Assembly (NCBI GenBank): GCA_036567945.1
Contig: DATCTM010000048.1
Coordinates: forward strand, 1-64,000
Direction of reading: 5' to 3'
DNA: 64,000 bases
DNA from: BRH-c54 sp036567945
Lineage (GTDB): Bacteria; Bacteroidota; Bacteroidia; Flavobacteriales_E; Vicingaceae
The translations under genes and the position numbers were made by a program. The notes under the pieces are model-generated. The model saw only the letters and a list, made by a program, of their open reading frames with translations. It was not told the origin of the DNA and did not search any database. Shown piece after piece: positions 48,617 to 58,000 of the stretch; within the stretch, counting starts at the first letter, position 1, and every line of letters starts with the position of its first letter.

Positions 48617-50785
48617 ATGAAATTATTTAAATTAGTGTTGTTGTTATTGGTAGTGACTACAGTTGGTGCACAAACAAAACAGGATATTACCTTAGAAGAC
48701 ATTTGGAAAAACTATAAATTTTATGCCCAGTCGGTTTATGGTATTCGTTCTATGAATAATGGGATAAATTTTACAACACAAGAAAGAGGTGAAGAGGGAG
48801 TGAATTTAGTAAAACAATCGTATGTAGATGTGGAAAATACTTCTATACTAGTTAATGCAGCTGACTTGGTTTTTGATGGAAATAAAATTACACTAGAAAA
48901 TTATGAGTTTAGTGCAGATGAAAAAAAGATTTTAATAGCAACTGAAGTAGAGGCTATTTACAGATACTCGTCAAAAGCATATAACTATATATATGATGTT
49001 GCAACAAAAAAACTTACACCTTTAAATACTAAAGAAAAAGTAATGCACGCTACTTTTTCTCCTCAGGCAAGTAAGATAGCTTATGTTAAAAATAATAATT
49101 TATATTATACAGATTTATCTAACGGACAAGAAACTCAGATTACTTTTGATGGAAAGAAAAATGAAATTATTAATGGAGCTTCCGATTGGGTTTACGAAGA
49201 AGAATTGGAATTAGTAAGAGCTTTTGAATGGTCTCCTGATGGAAATAAAATTGCTTTTTTTCGTTTTGATGAAACCAATGTAAAAGAGTGGAACATGAAA
49301 ATGTATAATGATTTGTACCCTGAAGAAGTACGTTTTAAATATCCAAAAGCTGGTGAGGAAAATTCAAAAGTAAGCATTCAGGTTTATCATTTAGAAGATA
49401 ATAGTATTGTAGATATGAGTATTGAAAATGCTTATGAATACATTTCTAGAATTAACTGGACAAACGATTCTAAGCAATTGGCAATTCAAACTTTTAATAG
49501 ACATCAAAATGATTTAAATATTCAACTTACTGAGGTTTTTTCTGGTAAAGGAAAAGTAATTTTTAATGAAAAAAATGAAAAGTATGTTGAAGTTCCAACA
49601 ACAGAATTTTTAACTACTAAAAATCAATTCATTATTACTAGCGAAAAAGATGGTTTTAACCATTTGTATTTATATGATATTAATGGAAATTTAATTACCC
49701 AACTTACCAAAGGAAGTTGGGATGTTACCGATTATTATGGTGTTGATGAGAATAAAGGTTTGGTTTATTATCAGTCGGCAGAAAAATCTCCATTAGAAAG
49801 ACATGTTTATAGTGTAAAACTAAATGGAAGTGGCAAAAAGCAATTAACTGAGAAAAGTGGTGAGAATGAAGCTGACTTCAGTGCAACATTTGATTATTTT
49901 ATAAATAAACATTCGGATGCAAATACACCTTATTATATTACGGTTAACGATAGAAATGGAAAAGTAAAAACTGTTCTTCAGGATAATGCTAGTTTAAAGG
50001 AAAGAATGAAGGCTACTAAATTGGCTAAAAAAGAATTTTTTACGGTAGAGGTAAATGATGAAAAATTAAATGCGTGGAGCATTAAACCAACTGATTTTGA
50101 TGAAACTATAAAATATCCTGTATTAATGTTTGTGTATGGAGGACCAGGTTCTCAAACAGTAGAAGATAGTTGGGGGAGTTCCAACTATTTTTGGTTTCAA
50201 ATGTTAGCCAACAAAGGATATGTTGTGATTTCTGTAGATAACAGAGGGACAGGTGCCAGAGGAGCAGATTTTAAAAAAGTTACCTATAAACAACTGGGGA
50301 AATATGAATTGGAAGATCAACTAGCAGCAGCAAAATATTTAGCGACACTACCTTATGTTGATGGAAGTAGAATAGGGATTTTTGGATGGAGTTATGGAGG
50401 GTATATGTCGTCTTTATGTATTACTAAAGGAGCAGATATCTTTAAAACAGCAATAGCTGTTGCGCCAGTAACTAATTGGCGTTTTTACGATAGCATTTAT
50501 ACCGAAAGATACATGCAAACACCACAGGAAAATGAAGATGGTTATGATGACAACTCTCCTATTAACCATGTAGAGAAATTAAAAGGTAACTACTTGTTGG
50601 TGCATGGAATAGCAGATGATAATGTACACTACCAAAATACTACTGAAATGACTATTTCTTTGGTAAATGCCAACAAACAATTTACACAAATGGCTTATCC
50701 TAACAAAAATCATGGTATTTTTGGGGGCAATACTCGATTACATTTATATACATTAATGACTAACTTTATTTTAGAAAATCTTTAA
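48617..50785 (+). CDS. Dipeptidyl peptidase IV-like S9 family serine peptidase
   Basis: A 722-residue exported peptidase with a signal peptide (to about residue 18, TVGAQ). An N-terminal beta-propeller (about 40-480; repeats such as FSPQASKIAYVKNNNLYY and FEWSPDGNKIAFFRFDE) is followed by an alpha/beta hydrolase domain. The catalytic triad is Ser in GWSYGGYMSS, Asp in GIADDNVHYQN and His in NKNHGIFGG. The YEEELELVRAFEWSPDG stretch includes the Glu pair that binds the substrate N-terminus in DPP-IV. The next gene is a peptide transporter, so the pair supports peptide use. Confidence 0.95.
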   Translation: MKLFKLVLLLLVVTTVGAQTKQDITLEDIWKNYKFYAQSVYGIRSMNNGINFTTQERGEEGVNLVKQSYVDVENTSILVNAADLVFDGNKITLENYEFSADEKKILIATEVEAIYRYSSKAYNYIYDVATKKLTPLNTKEKVMHATFSPQASKIAYVKNNNLYYTDLSNGQETQITFDGKKNEIINGASDWVYEEELELVRAFEWSPDGNKIAFFRFDETNVKEWNMKMYNDLYPEEVRFKYPKAGEENSKVSIQVYHLEDNSIVDMSIENAYEYISRINWTNDSKQLAIQTFNRHQNDLNIQLTEVFSGKGKVIFNEKNEKYVEVPTTEFLTTKNQFIITSEKDGFNHLYLYDINGNLITQLTKGSWDVTDYYGVDENKGLVYYQSAEKSPLERHVYSVKLNGSGKKQLTEKSGENEADFSATFDYFINKHSDANTPYYITVNDRNGKVKTVLQDNASLKERMKATKLAKKEFFTVEVNDEKLNAWSIKPTDFDETIKYPVLMFVYGGPGSQTVEDSWGSSNYFWFQMLANKGYVVISVDNRGTGARGADFKKVTYKQLGKYELEDQLAAAKYLATLPYVDGSRIGIFGWSYGGYMSSLCITKGADIFKTAIAVAPVTNWRFYDSIYTERYMQTPQENEDGYDDNSPINHVEKLKGNYLLVHGIADDNVHYQNTTEMTISLVNANKQFTQMAYPNKNHGIFGGNTRLHLYTLMTNFILENL

Positions 50786-50794
50786 ACTAAGCAT

Positions 50795-52372
50795 ATGAAT
50801 AATAAATCAATTGAAATTATAGGACATCCAGCAGGATTATTTACATTGTTTTTCACAGAAATGTGGGAGCGTTTTAGTTATTATGGAATGAGGGCATTAT
50901 TAGTTCTCTTTTTAGTTAGTGATATAGCAAGCGGTGGTTGGGAATGGACGAATGAGAAGGCAGCTACTTTATATGCTATTTATACTGGTTTGGTGTACGT
51001 AACACCAATCTTTGGTGGCTTGTTAGCAGATAAGTTATTAGGATATAGAAAAGCGGTAATTTTGGGTGCCATTCTAATGACGGCCGGACATGCATCTATG
51101 GCAATTGAGACGCCTTTTTTCTTTTATGCAGGACTTTCTTTATTGATATTGGGAAATGGAGCATTCAAACCAAATATTTCTACTATTGTAGGTGGGTTGT
51201 ATCCTAATGGTAGTGATAAAAAAGATGCGGGTTATACTATTTTTTATATGGGAATAAACGCAGGAGCATTTTTAGGTATTTTATTGTGTGGATATATAGG
51301 TGAGAAAGTAGGCTGGAGTTATGGTTTTGGATTAGCAGGGATTTTTATGTTTGTTGGAATGATACAGTTTTGGTTTGGTCAAGGAATTTTTGGAGACGTT
51401 GGGTTAAGTCCGAAGAAAAAAATTGCTAATGCAAAAGTACATGAAGGTATTGCTGTGGCAGAAGAAAAAACAGATGAAATAATTAATAAGGGAGTTGCTG
51501 AAGAAGAAGACCCGGTAATTATAAAAGATAGGTTAGTTGTTATAGGAATATTAGCATTTTTCACTATTTTCTTTTGGTGGGCATTTGAACAAGCAGGAAG
51601 TAGTATGACTATTTTTGCAAAAGACTTTACAACAAGAACTTTAACTGGAGAAGGAAGTTTGATATTTAAATGGGTAAATACCTTATTAACTATTGTTCCA
51701 TTAGCTGTAATAACTTTAGTTTTAGGATTGTTGTTTTATAAGACTGTAAAGAAATATCCAATTTCAGTATTTTCTTTAGGATTAAGTTTTGTTTTTATAT
51801 GGTATATAGCCATTTGGATGCTTATGAAAGAATTTGATTCTGAAAGTGCTGAAATACCCGCCTCTTGGTTTGGAATTTTAAATTCTCTCTTTATAATAAT
51901 TTTCGCTCCATTGTTTTCTAAATTATGGGAAACAAAGTTTAATCCACCAGCACCAATAAAGTTTGCTTTTGGATTGATTTTATTAGGAATAGGTTTTGGA
52001 ATATTAGCTTTTGGAGCATCTGCAATTCCTCAAGGAGCCGAAGCTGGAGCAGTAAGAGTAAGTTTAATGTGGTTAGTCTTAGCTTATTTGTTCCATACTT
52101 TAGGAGAGTTAGTGTTGTCTCCGGTAGGATTATCTTATGTAAGTAAACTAGCTCCTGCAAAATTAGTAGGAATGATGTTTGGTTTATGGTTTACAGCAAC
52201 AGCAATTGCAAATTTCTTAGGGGGAGTAACTGCTAGTTTTATTGATAAGATAAGTGAAGCTTATTCTTTATCTATATTCTTTTTAATATTCTTTTTTATA
52301 CCTATTGTAGCTGGAGTTGTGCTTATATTACTTACTCCAATGATTAAAAAGAAGATGCATGGAATAAAATAA
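50795..52372 (+). CDS. POT/PTR family proton-dependent oligopeptide transporter
   Basis: A 525-residue MFS permease of the POT family. It has FTEMWERFSYYGMRALLVLFL (the ExxERFxYY motif), GGLLADKLLGYRKAVILGAI and FYMGINAGAFLGILLCGYIGE. A charged loop (about 205-245) separates the two halves. It takes up di- and tripeptides with protons. It starts 9 bp after the DPP-IV-like peptidase, which releases dipeptides in the periplasm, so the two form a natural unit. Confidence 0.95.
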   Translation: MNNKSIEIIGHPAGLFTLFFTEMWERFSYYGMRALLVLFLVSDIASGGWEWTNEKAATLYAIYTGLVYVTPIFGGLLADKLLGYRKAVILGAILMTAGHASMAIETPFFFYAGLSLLILGNGAFKPNISTIVGGLYPNGSDKKDAGYTIFYMGINAGAFLGILLCGYIGEKVGWSYGFGLAGIFMFVGMIQFWFGQGIFGDVGLSPKKKIANAKVHEGIAVAEEKTDEIINKGVAEEEDPVIIKDRLVVIGILAFFTIFFWWAFEQAGSSMTIFAKDFTTRTLTGEGSLIFKWVNTLLTIVPLAVITLVLGLLFYKTVKKYPISVFSLGLSFVFIWYIAIWMLMKEFDSESAEIPASWFGILNSLFIIIFAPLFSKLWETKFNPPAPIKFAFGLILLGIGFGILAFGASAIPQGAEAGAVRVSLMWLVLAYLFHTLGELVLSPVGLSYVSKLAPAKLVGMMFGLWFTATAIANFLGGVTASFIDKISEAYSLSIFFLIFFFIPIVAGVVLILLTPMIKKKMHGIK

Positions 52373-52447
52373 TTATGTTTAACTTTGAGTTAAATAAAAT
52401 GGTATCACTTTTGTAATGAGTTTTCCAGAATTATAAAAAACTATAAT

Positions 52448-53008
52448 ATGAAAATGAAAAAAACATTCAGCAAAATAATTATTACATCCTCAATTTTAGT
52501 TGGTGGTTTTGTTGCTATGTCGTTTGTAAATAAAACCGACAATAATAATAAACAGGATAATACACAAGCTGAAACAGAATATAAAGCCACTATGGAAGGT
52601 TGGGAAGTGGATGTAAATGTAGCTTATGAGTTATCTAAAAAATCAGGAAAACCTATTATGGCAAATTTTACCGGTAGCGATTGGTGTGGATGGTGTATTA
52701 AACTAAAGAATGAAGTATTCGTTAAACCGGAATTTAAAGCTTGGGCTAAGAAAAATGTAATATTATTAGAATTAGATTTTCCGAGAAAAAAACAAATTCC
52801 TGAAGAAATAAAGCAACAAAACTATGGCATGCAAAAAGCTTTTGCTGTAACAGGTTACCCAACCATTTGGGTGTTTAACTTAACCAAATCAGATTCAGGT
52901 CAGTTTAATATTGATGCTATTGGTAAAACAGGTTATGTTGCCGGTGGACCTGCAAAATTTCAAGAAGGAGTTGATGCAATGATTAAACAACATAAAGAAA
53001 AAGAATAA
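52448..53008 (+). CDS. Thioredoxin-fold protein with WCGWC motif
   Basis: A 186-residue protein with an N-terminal hydrophobic signal or anchor (about 8-27), a polar Asn/Gln-rich linker and a thioredoxin-like domain (about 60-180). The active-site-like motif is SDWCGWCIKL, followed by GYPTIWVF (cis-Pro). Such periplasmic proteins act as disulfide reductases or in cytochrome maturation; the precise partner is not clear. A strong terminator follows it at 53024-53060. Confidence 0.85.
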   Translation: MKMKKTFSKIIITSSILVGGFVAMSFVNKTDNNNKQDNTQAETEYKATMEGWEVDVNVAYELSKKSGKPIMANFTGSDWCGWCIKLKNEVFVKPEFKAWAKKNVILLELDFPRKKQIPEEIKQQNYGMQKAFAVTGYPTIWVFNLTKSDSGQFNIDAIGKTGYVAGGPAKFQEGVDAMIKQHKEKE

Positions 53009-53030
53009 TTGATATTTTATCAACAAAAAA

Positions 53031-53053
53031 AGCAGCTAGATTATCTAGCTGCT
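53031..53053. terminator. Bidirectional intrinsic terminator between thioredoxin-fold gene and sodA
   Basis: AGCAGCTAGA (53031-53040) pairs with TCTAGCTGCT (53044-53053) over a 3-base loop. It is flanked by A-runs on the left and T-runs on the right, so it can stop transcription from both sides between convergent genes. Confidence 0.9.
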
Positions 53054-53091
53054 TTTTTTGTCAAAATAAACCTGTCAGGTTTATTAATTAA

Positions 53092-53688
53092 TTATGCAAA
53101 TCTTTTTGCTACCTCATCCCAATTAATCACATTAAAAAATGCGTTAATGTAATCAGGTCTTCTGTTTTGGTAGTTTAAGTAATAAGCATGTTCCCAAACA
53201 TCGATTCCTAAAAGAGGAGTTCCTCCACAGCCAATACCCGGCATTAAAGGATTATCTTGGTTGGCAGTAGAGCAAATTTCTAATTTACCATCTTTTTTGC
53301 ATAACCAAGCCCATCCTGAACCAAATCTGGTTGCAGCAGCTTTAGCAAAAGCATCTTTAAATCCTTCGTAAGAACCAAAAGCAGCGTTAATAGCTTCAGC
53401 TAAAGCACCTGTTGGTTGCCCGCCTCCATTTGGAGACATTACTTTCCAGAATAAATCGTGGTTATAATACCCACCACCGTTATTTCTAACAGCAGTATTA
53501 TTCATGTCTAAGTTTTTTAGGATATCTTCAATAGATTTTTCTGCCAAATCGGTGCCTTCAATAGCAGCGTTTAAGTTGTTAGTATAACCAGCATGGTGTT
53601 TTCCATGGTGGATTTCCATTGTTCTCGCATCTATATGCGGTTCTAATGCATTGTGTGCATAAGGTAATTGTGGTAATTCAAAAGCCAT
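53092..53688 (-). CDS. sodA: Superoxide dismutase, Fe/Mn type
   Basis: Converts superoxide to hydrogen peroxide and oxygen. The 198-residue protein has the metal-binding histidines in MEIHHGKHH and GGGYYNHDLFW and Asp/His in DVWEHAYYLNYQ. The N-terminal MAFELPQLPYAHNALEPHID is typical of the Fe/Mn family. Whether iron or manganese is used cannot be told reliably. No signal peptide is present. It precedes the peroxiredoxin and Fur-like genes in reverse order on the same strand, forming an oxidative-stress block. Confidence 0.96.
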   Translation of the reverse strand: MAFELPQLPYAHNALEPHIDARTMEIHHGKHHAGYTNNLNAAIEGTDLAEKSIEDILKNLDMNNTAVRNNGGGYYNHDLFWKVMSPNGGGQPTGALAEAINAAFGSYEGFKDAFAKAAATRFGSGWAWLCKKDGKLEICSTANQDNPLMPGIGCGGTPLLGIDVWEHAYYLNYQNRRPDYINAFFNVINWDEVAKRFA

Positions 53689-53762
53689 AATAAGTTGTTT
53701 TTAAATGTTAATAATATAGTTGAAGGGTTGAAGTTAAATCAAATTCAAACCTGTAACCATTT

Positions 53763-54392
53763 TTAATTCATTGATAAATATTCGGCAATTCCTTCGTGAG
53801 TTGCTTTTAATCCTTGTTTTTCTTTACTCCAGTTTGCCGGACAAGCTTCTCCGTGTTGTTCGTTAAATTGTAGTGCATCCACCATTCTAATCGCTTCGTC
53901 AACATTTCTCCCTAAAGGTAAATCGTTTACTAATTGATGTTTTACAATTCCTTCTTTATCAATTAAAAATAATCCTCTGTAAGCAATTAATTCACCCGTA
54001 GCAATCATTTCGCCTTCTTCATTCCAATCAAAATCGCCAGCTAATACATCGTAATTCATAGAAATAGTTTTATTGGTATCTGCTACCAATGGATATTTTA
54101 CTCCTTGAATACCTCCTGCACTTTTTGGCATTTGTAACCATCCCCAGTGAGATTGCTCAGTATCTGTTGATACAGCAACTACTTCTACATTTCTACTTTT
54201 AAAATCTTCCAATTTTTCTTGGAAAGCAAACAATTCTGTTGGACAAACAAAAGTGAAATCTTTTGGATAAAAGAATAACACTACATATTTTCCTTTAAAT
54301 TGTTCTAATGTGAAATTTTCTACAATTTCTCCTCCGTTAATTACAGCTTGTGCTGAAAATCCTGGAGCTTTTTTTCCGACTAATACGCCCAT
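53763..54392 (-). CDS. Peroxiredoxin (typical 2-Cys, AhpC/Prx1 type)
   Basis: A 209-residue thiol peroxidase. The peroxidatic Cys is in DFTFVCPTELFAF and the resolving Cys in GEACPANWS. The segment AVSTDTEQSHWGWL and the C-terminal extension with GLKATHEGIAEYLS match typical 2-Cys enzymes. It reduces hydrogen peroxide and organic peroxides. It starts 4 bp after the stop of the Fur-like gene, so both are likely co-transcribed under the palindromic operator upstream. Confidence 0.96.
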   Translation of the reverse strand: MGVLVGKKAPGFSAQAVINGGEIVENFTLEQFKGKYVVLFFYPKDFTFVCPTELFAFQEKLEDFKSRNVEVVAVSTDTEQSHWGWLQMPKSAGGIQGVKYPLVADTNKTISMNYDVLAGDFDWNEEGEMIATGELIAYRGLFLIDKEGIVKHQLVNDLPLGRNVDEAIRMVDALQFNEQHGEACPANWSKEKQGLKATHEGIAEYLSMN

Positions 54393-54396
54393 TTTT

Positions 54397-54804
54397 TTAA
54401 TTTTTATTAGTTAAACATTGATTACATTTTCCTTTTACATGAACTTGGGTTTCTTTTACTTCAAACCCTTTTAATTCGTTCATGGCTACATCCTTAAAAT
54501 CATACTTAATATCATATATTGCTCCACATGAGGTACATTTAAAATGTCCATGAGCATCCATAATGGCATCATACCTTACTTCATTATCTTCAATAGTTAC
54601 AGTTGAGGTAATACCTTTATCAATAAATAATTTTAAGGTATTATAAACTGTAGTTTTAGATAGAGTGGGGATTTCGCCTACCAAGTTTTTGTAAATAATA
54701 TCTACAGTAGGATGGTTCATTTTTTCATACAAATACTCATAAATTTTAATCCTTTGATAAGAAGGCTTAATGTCATACGTAGATAAATGTTGAGCAATAT
54801 TCAA
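54397..54804 (-). CDS. Fur family regulator, PerR-like
   Basis: A 135-residue Fur-family repressor. The N-terminal winged helix has IKPSYQRIKIYEYL and LSKTTVYNTLKLFIDKG. The C-terminal metal-binding domain has DAHGHFKCTSCG and KGKCNQCLTNKN, giving the two CxxC pairs of the structural zinc site. PerR senses peroxide and Fur senses iron. Its gene precedes a peroxiredoxin and sodA, which favours PerR. A 25-bp perfect palindrome begins 12 bp before its start and suggests autoregulation. Confidence 0.88.
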   Translation of the reverse strand: MNIAQHLSTYDIKPSYQRIKIYEYLYEKMNHPTVDIIYKNLVGEIPTLSKTTVYNTLKLFIDKGITSTVTIEDNEVRYDAIMDAHGHFKCTSCGAIYDIKYDFKDVAMNELKGFEVKETQVHVKGKCNQCLTNKN

Positions 54805-54816
54805 TTGGAATGAATT

Positions 54817-54841
54817 TATATTTGTAATGATTACAAATATA
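54817..54841. promoter_or_regulatory. Perfect 25-bp palindrome, PerR/Fur box
   Basis: A perfect inverted repeat of 12+1+12 bases is centred at G54829, with core TTTGTAATGATTACAAA. The central TAATnATTA agrees with the PerR box layout (TTATAATnATTATAA). It lies immediately upstream of the Fur/PerR-like gene and would control it together with the peroxiredoxin gene. Confidence 0.75.
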
Positions 54842-54965
54842 GACTTATAAGCAGATTATAAAAAATAGAAAAACATTATTTTGTTAAGATTTGTTAAGAA
54901 TATTAAGATTGGTACTATAAAGATTGTCAAAGATTTAAAATCATTGTTAAAAAACATAATTGAAC

Positions 54966-54979
54966 ATGATTTTAATCAT
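54966..54979. promoter_or_regulatory. Fnr-type palindrome upstream of the giant adhesin
   Basis: ATGATTTTAATCAT has the same form as the sites before nirK and norC. It lies 78-91 bp before the start at 55057. In such AT-rich DNA one match may be chance. Confidence 0.3.
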
Positions 54980-55056
54980 TTAGAATAAATCAAAATAGTT
55001 AGAGCTTTGAGGAATAGAATTTTAGTATAAAAAAATTAATTATTTAAAATTTACCC

Positions 55057-58000
55057 ATGAAACAACTTCAACTAATCTTAGTATTGGCTTTTTTAACAAT
55101 TAAATTAGCTGTAACTGCTCAAACAAAATTACCTGAATGTAATACAGGAGTTCCTCATTTTAACATTGATTTATCTACTAACCCTGATAGTATGTACATC
55201 ACCCCTAATGTGGTCAGAACAGAACAATGTTGTGGAAGTCCTAATTCAAATGATAACTATGTATCGTTTTATGTGAAAGCACATCCTGATGTAGCTATGA
55301 TTGAGGTAGATATTTATTCGGGAGCAAATCCTCCTGGTGATGCTGCAAAGTATAATGTAATTACCGGTGGTGATGCATTTACTCCCGGAATTTGTGGACC
55401 TGATATTAATGCAGGTTCTCCAACTTGTGTAACGTTGGATCCATCAGGGTATTTAAAGGTAACTTATTATAAACCTGGGAGTAATAAAAACCAATATTAT
55501 TTTAAGCAAATTCCTAAACCAATTTATCCTAATGATGATACTACAAGAGTTGGCTGTTCTTTGCCTTTAAATATTTATGGGTTAGATAATATTAGTATTA
55601 CGTCTATTAATTCATCTACAGGAAACACTACTTTAGGTGCATATAATTCTTTATTAAGTTGCACTAATTGTGCTGAAACAATGTTTAGTCCTGGGTTATC
55701 AACTCCTGCTTGGATAGATTATCAAATTTGTGGTTCCCCTCAAGCTGCAGCTTGTGGAACCTATGCTTCTTGTGATACGGTAAGACTTTATACTTTTGGA
55801 GAGTTAGCATTAAGCGTGAATCCAAATCCAGCTTCATTTTGTTCTGGAGGTGGTGGGGTAACTTTAACTGCAACCGCTACAGGTGGAGATGGGAATTACA
55901 CTTTTAAATGGAAAGATAGTTTTGGTGTTGTTGTTTCTACCTCAAATGTTTACAACGCTAATTCAGCGGGTACTTTTACGGCAGAGGTTACTGATGGATT
56001 AACAACTGTGTTATGTCCAGCAGAATATGTTTCCGTTCCGGTAACAATAGGAAACCCTCCAGTTGTTAACGCAGGTTTAGACCAAACATTATGTGCAACA
56101 AATCCTGCGGCATTGTTAAGTGGCTCCATTCAGTATGCCACAGGTGGAATTTGGACAGGTGGTAATGGAACTTTTAGTCCTGCTGCTGATTCGTTATTAA
56201 CTGTTTATACACCAACCGCTGCAGAAATTAGCTCTGGTTCAGTAACCTTAACCTTAACAAGTACAGGAGCTGGTGGTGGTTGTGTTAATGATAGCGATAA
56301 AGTTATAATAACTTTTTCTGATACTATTTTTGTTAACCCATCTGCTGCTCCAATTGTTTGTAATGGAGATGTTACAACCATTTCTGCAAATGCAACAGGT
56401 GGTACAGCTCCTTTAACTTATGTATGGAGTAGTGGAGCGACAAGTTCTTCTATCTCTGCTTCTGCCGGAACATATAGTGTTATGGTTCGAGATGCTGTTG
56501 GATGTGTTTCTTCTTCGTCAATAACTGTTATTGACCCTGCTCCAATGACATTGACACTTTCTAGTACAAATGTTTCTACTGATCCATCATGCGATGGAAG
56601 TGCTTCTGTTGTAATTTCAGGTGGAGTAGCTCCATATTCAGTACTTTGGAGTAATTCAGAAACAACACTTACCACTTCTAATACATTATGTTACGGTATT
56701 ACAACTGTAACTGTTACTGATACTAACGGTTGCGTAGTTACTGGTAGTGTTGTTGTTAACAATCCTTCTTGTTCGGGTTTTAATGTTACAGCATCATCAA
56801 GCGATGTGGATTGTTATGGCGGAACTAATGGAACAGCAACAGTTTTTCCAGTAGGAGGAACACCTACATATACTTATTTATGGAATTCAACTCCTAATCA
56901 AACAACACAAAGTGCTTCTAATTTACCCGCAGGGAACTATACGGTAACAGTTACTGATGATTTAGGTTGTGTTGATGTTGCAGGAGTTACTATATCTCAA
57001 CCAACAGTTATTACTAACACCATTACGCATACAGATGTAACTACTATAGGTGGTTCGGATGGTTCTGCTACTGCAAACCCTCAAGGAGGAACTCCAAACT
57101 ATAGTTATTTATGGACACCTGGAGGACAAACCACACAAACTGCTTCAAATCTTTCTTCTGCAGTTGGCGGATTAACATATTATTTAACCATCACTGATGA
57201 TAATTCTTGTACATATAATGATAGTGTATTAGTTAATCAACCTCCATGTAATAACTTTATTTTATCTGTAAATACAACTGATGTTACTTGTAATGGATTA
57301 TCAAATGGTAGTGCATATATAGTTATTGCTCATGGAACTCCTCCTTATAATATTGTATGGTCTCATGGTCCTACAAATGTTACAAGTGTAACAGGTCTTT
57401 CTTCAGGAATTTATTCCGTTACGGTTACCGATGCTTCCAACTGTACTACATTCCAAAACTTTACTATTACTGAACCAGCACCATTATCTTTATCATTAGT
57501 ACCTACAAATGTTGTTTGTAATGGTGATAAAAATGGAACAATAGATTTGTCTGTTGCAGGTGGTACTTTTCCTTATAAATATACTTGGAAGCTAGGGACT
57601 ACAACAATTGCTAACCATGAAGATTTGGTGAATTTAGCTCCAGGTACTTATTCTGTTACTGTTACAGATGATAATAAATGTACAGCAACAGGTAGTGTTG
57701 GTATTACTCAACCAAATAAATTAGATGCTACAGCTATTGTTGTTGATAATATCTGCTATGGAACTACAAATGCTTCTATTGATATGACTCCAACAGGAGG
57801 AATGTTACCTTATAATTACACATGGACAGGTCCTTCAGGTTTTACGAGTTCTTCAGAAGACATTTCTAATCTAAATGTTGGATTATATGAATTTAGTTTT
57901 ACTGATGGAAATGGTTGTCAATCTCAAATTTACCAATCTTATGTTAATCAACCTGACACTGTTCTTATAGCAAATATTGATGTTCCTTGTCCAACTCCAG

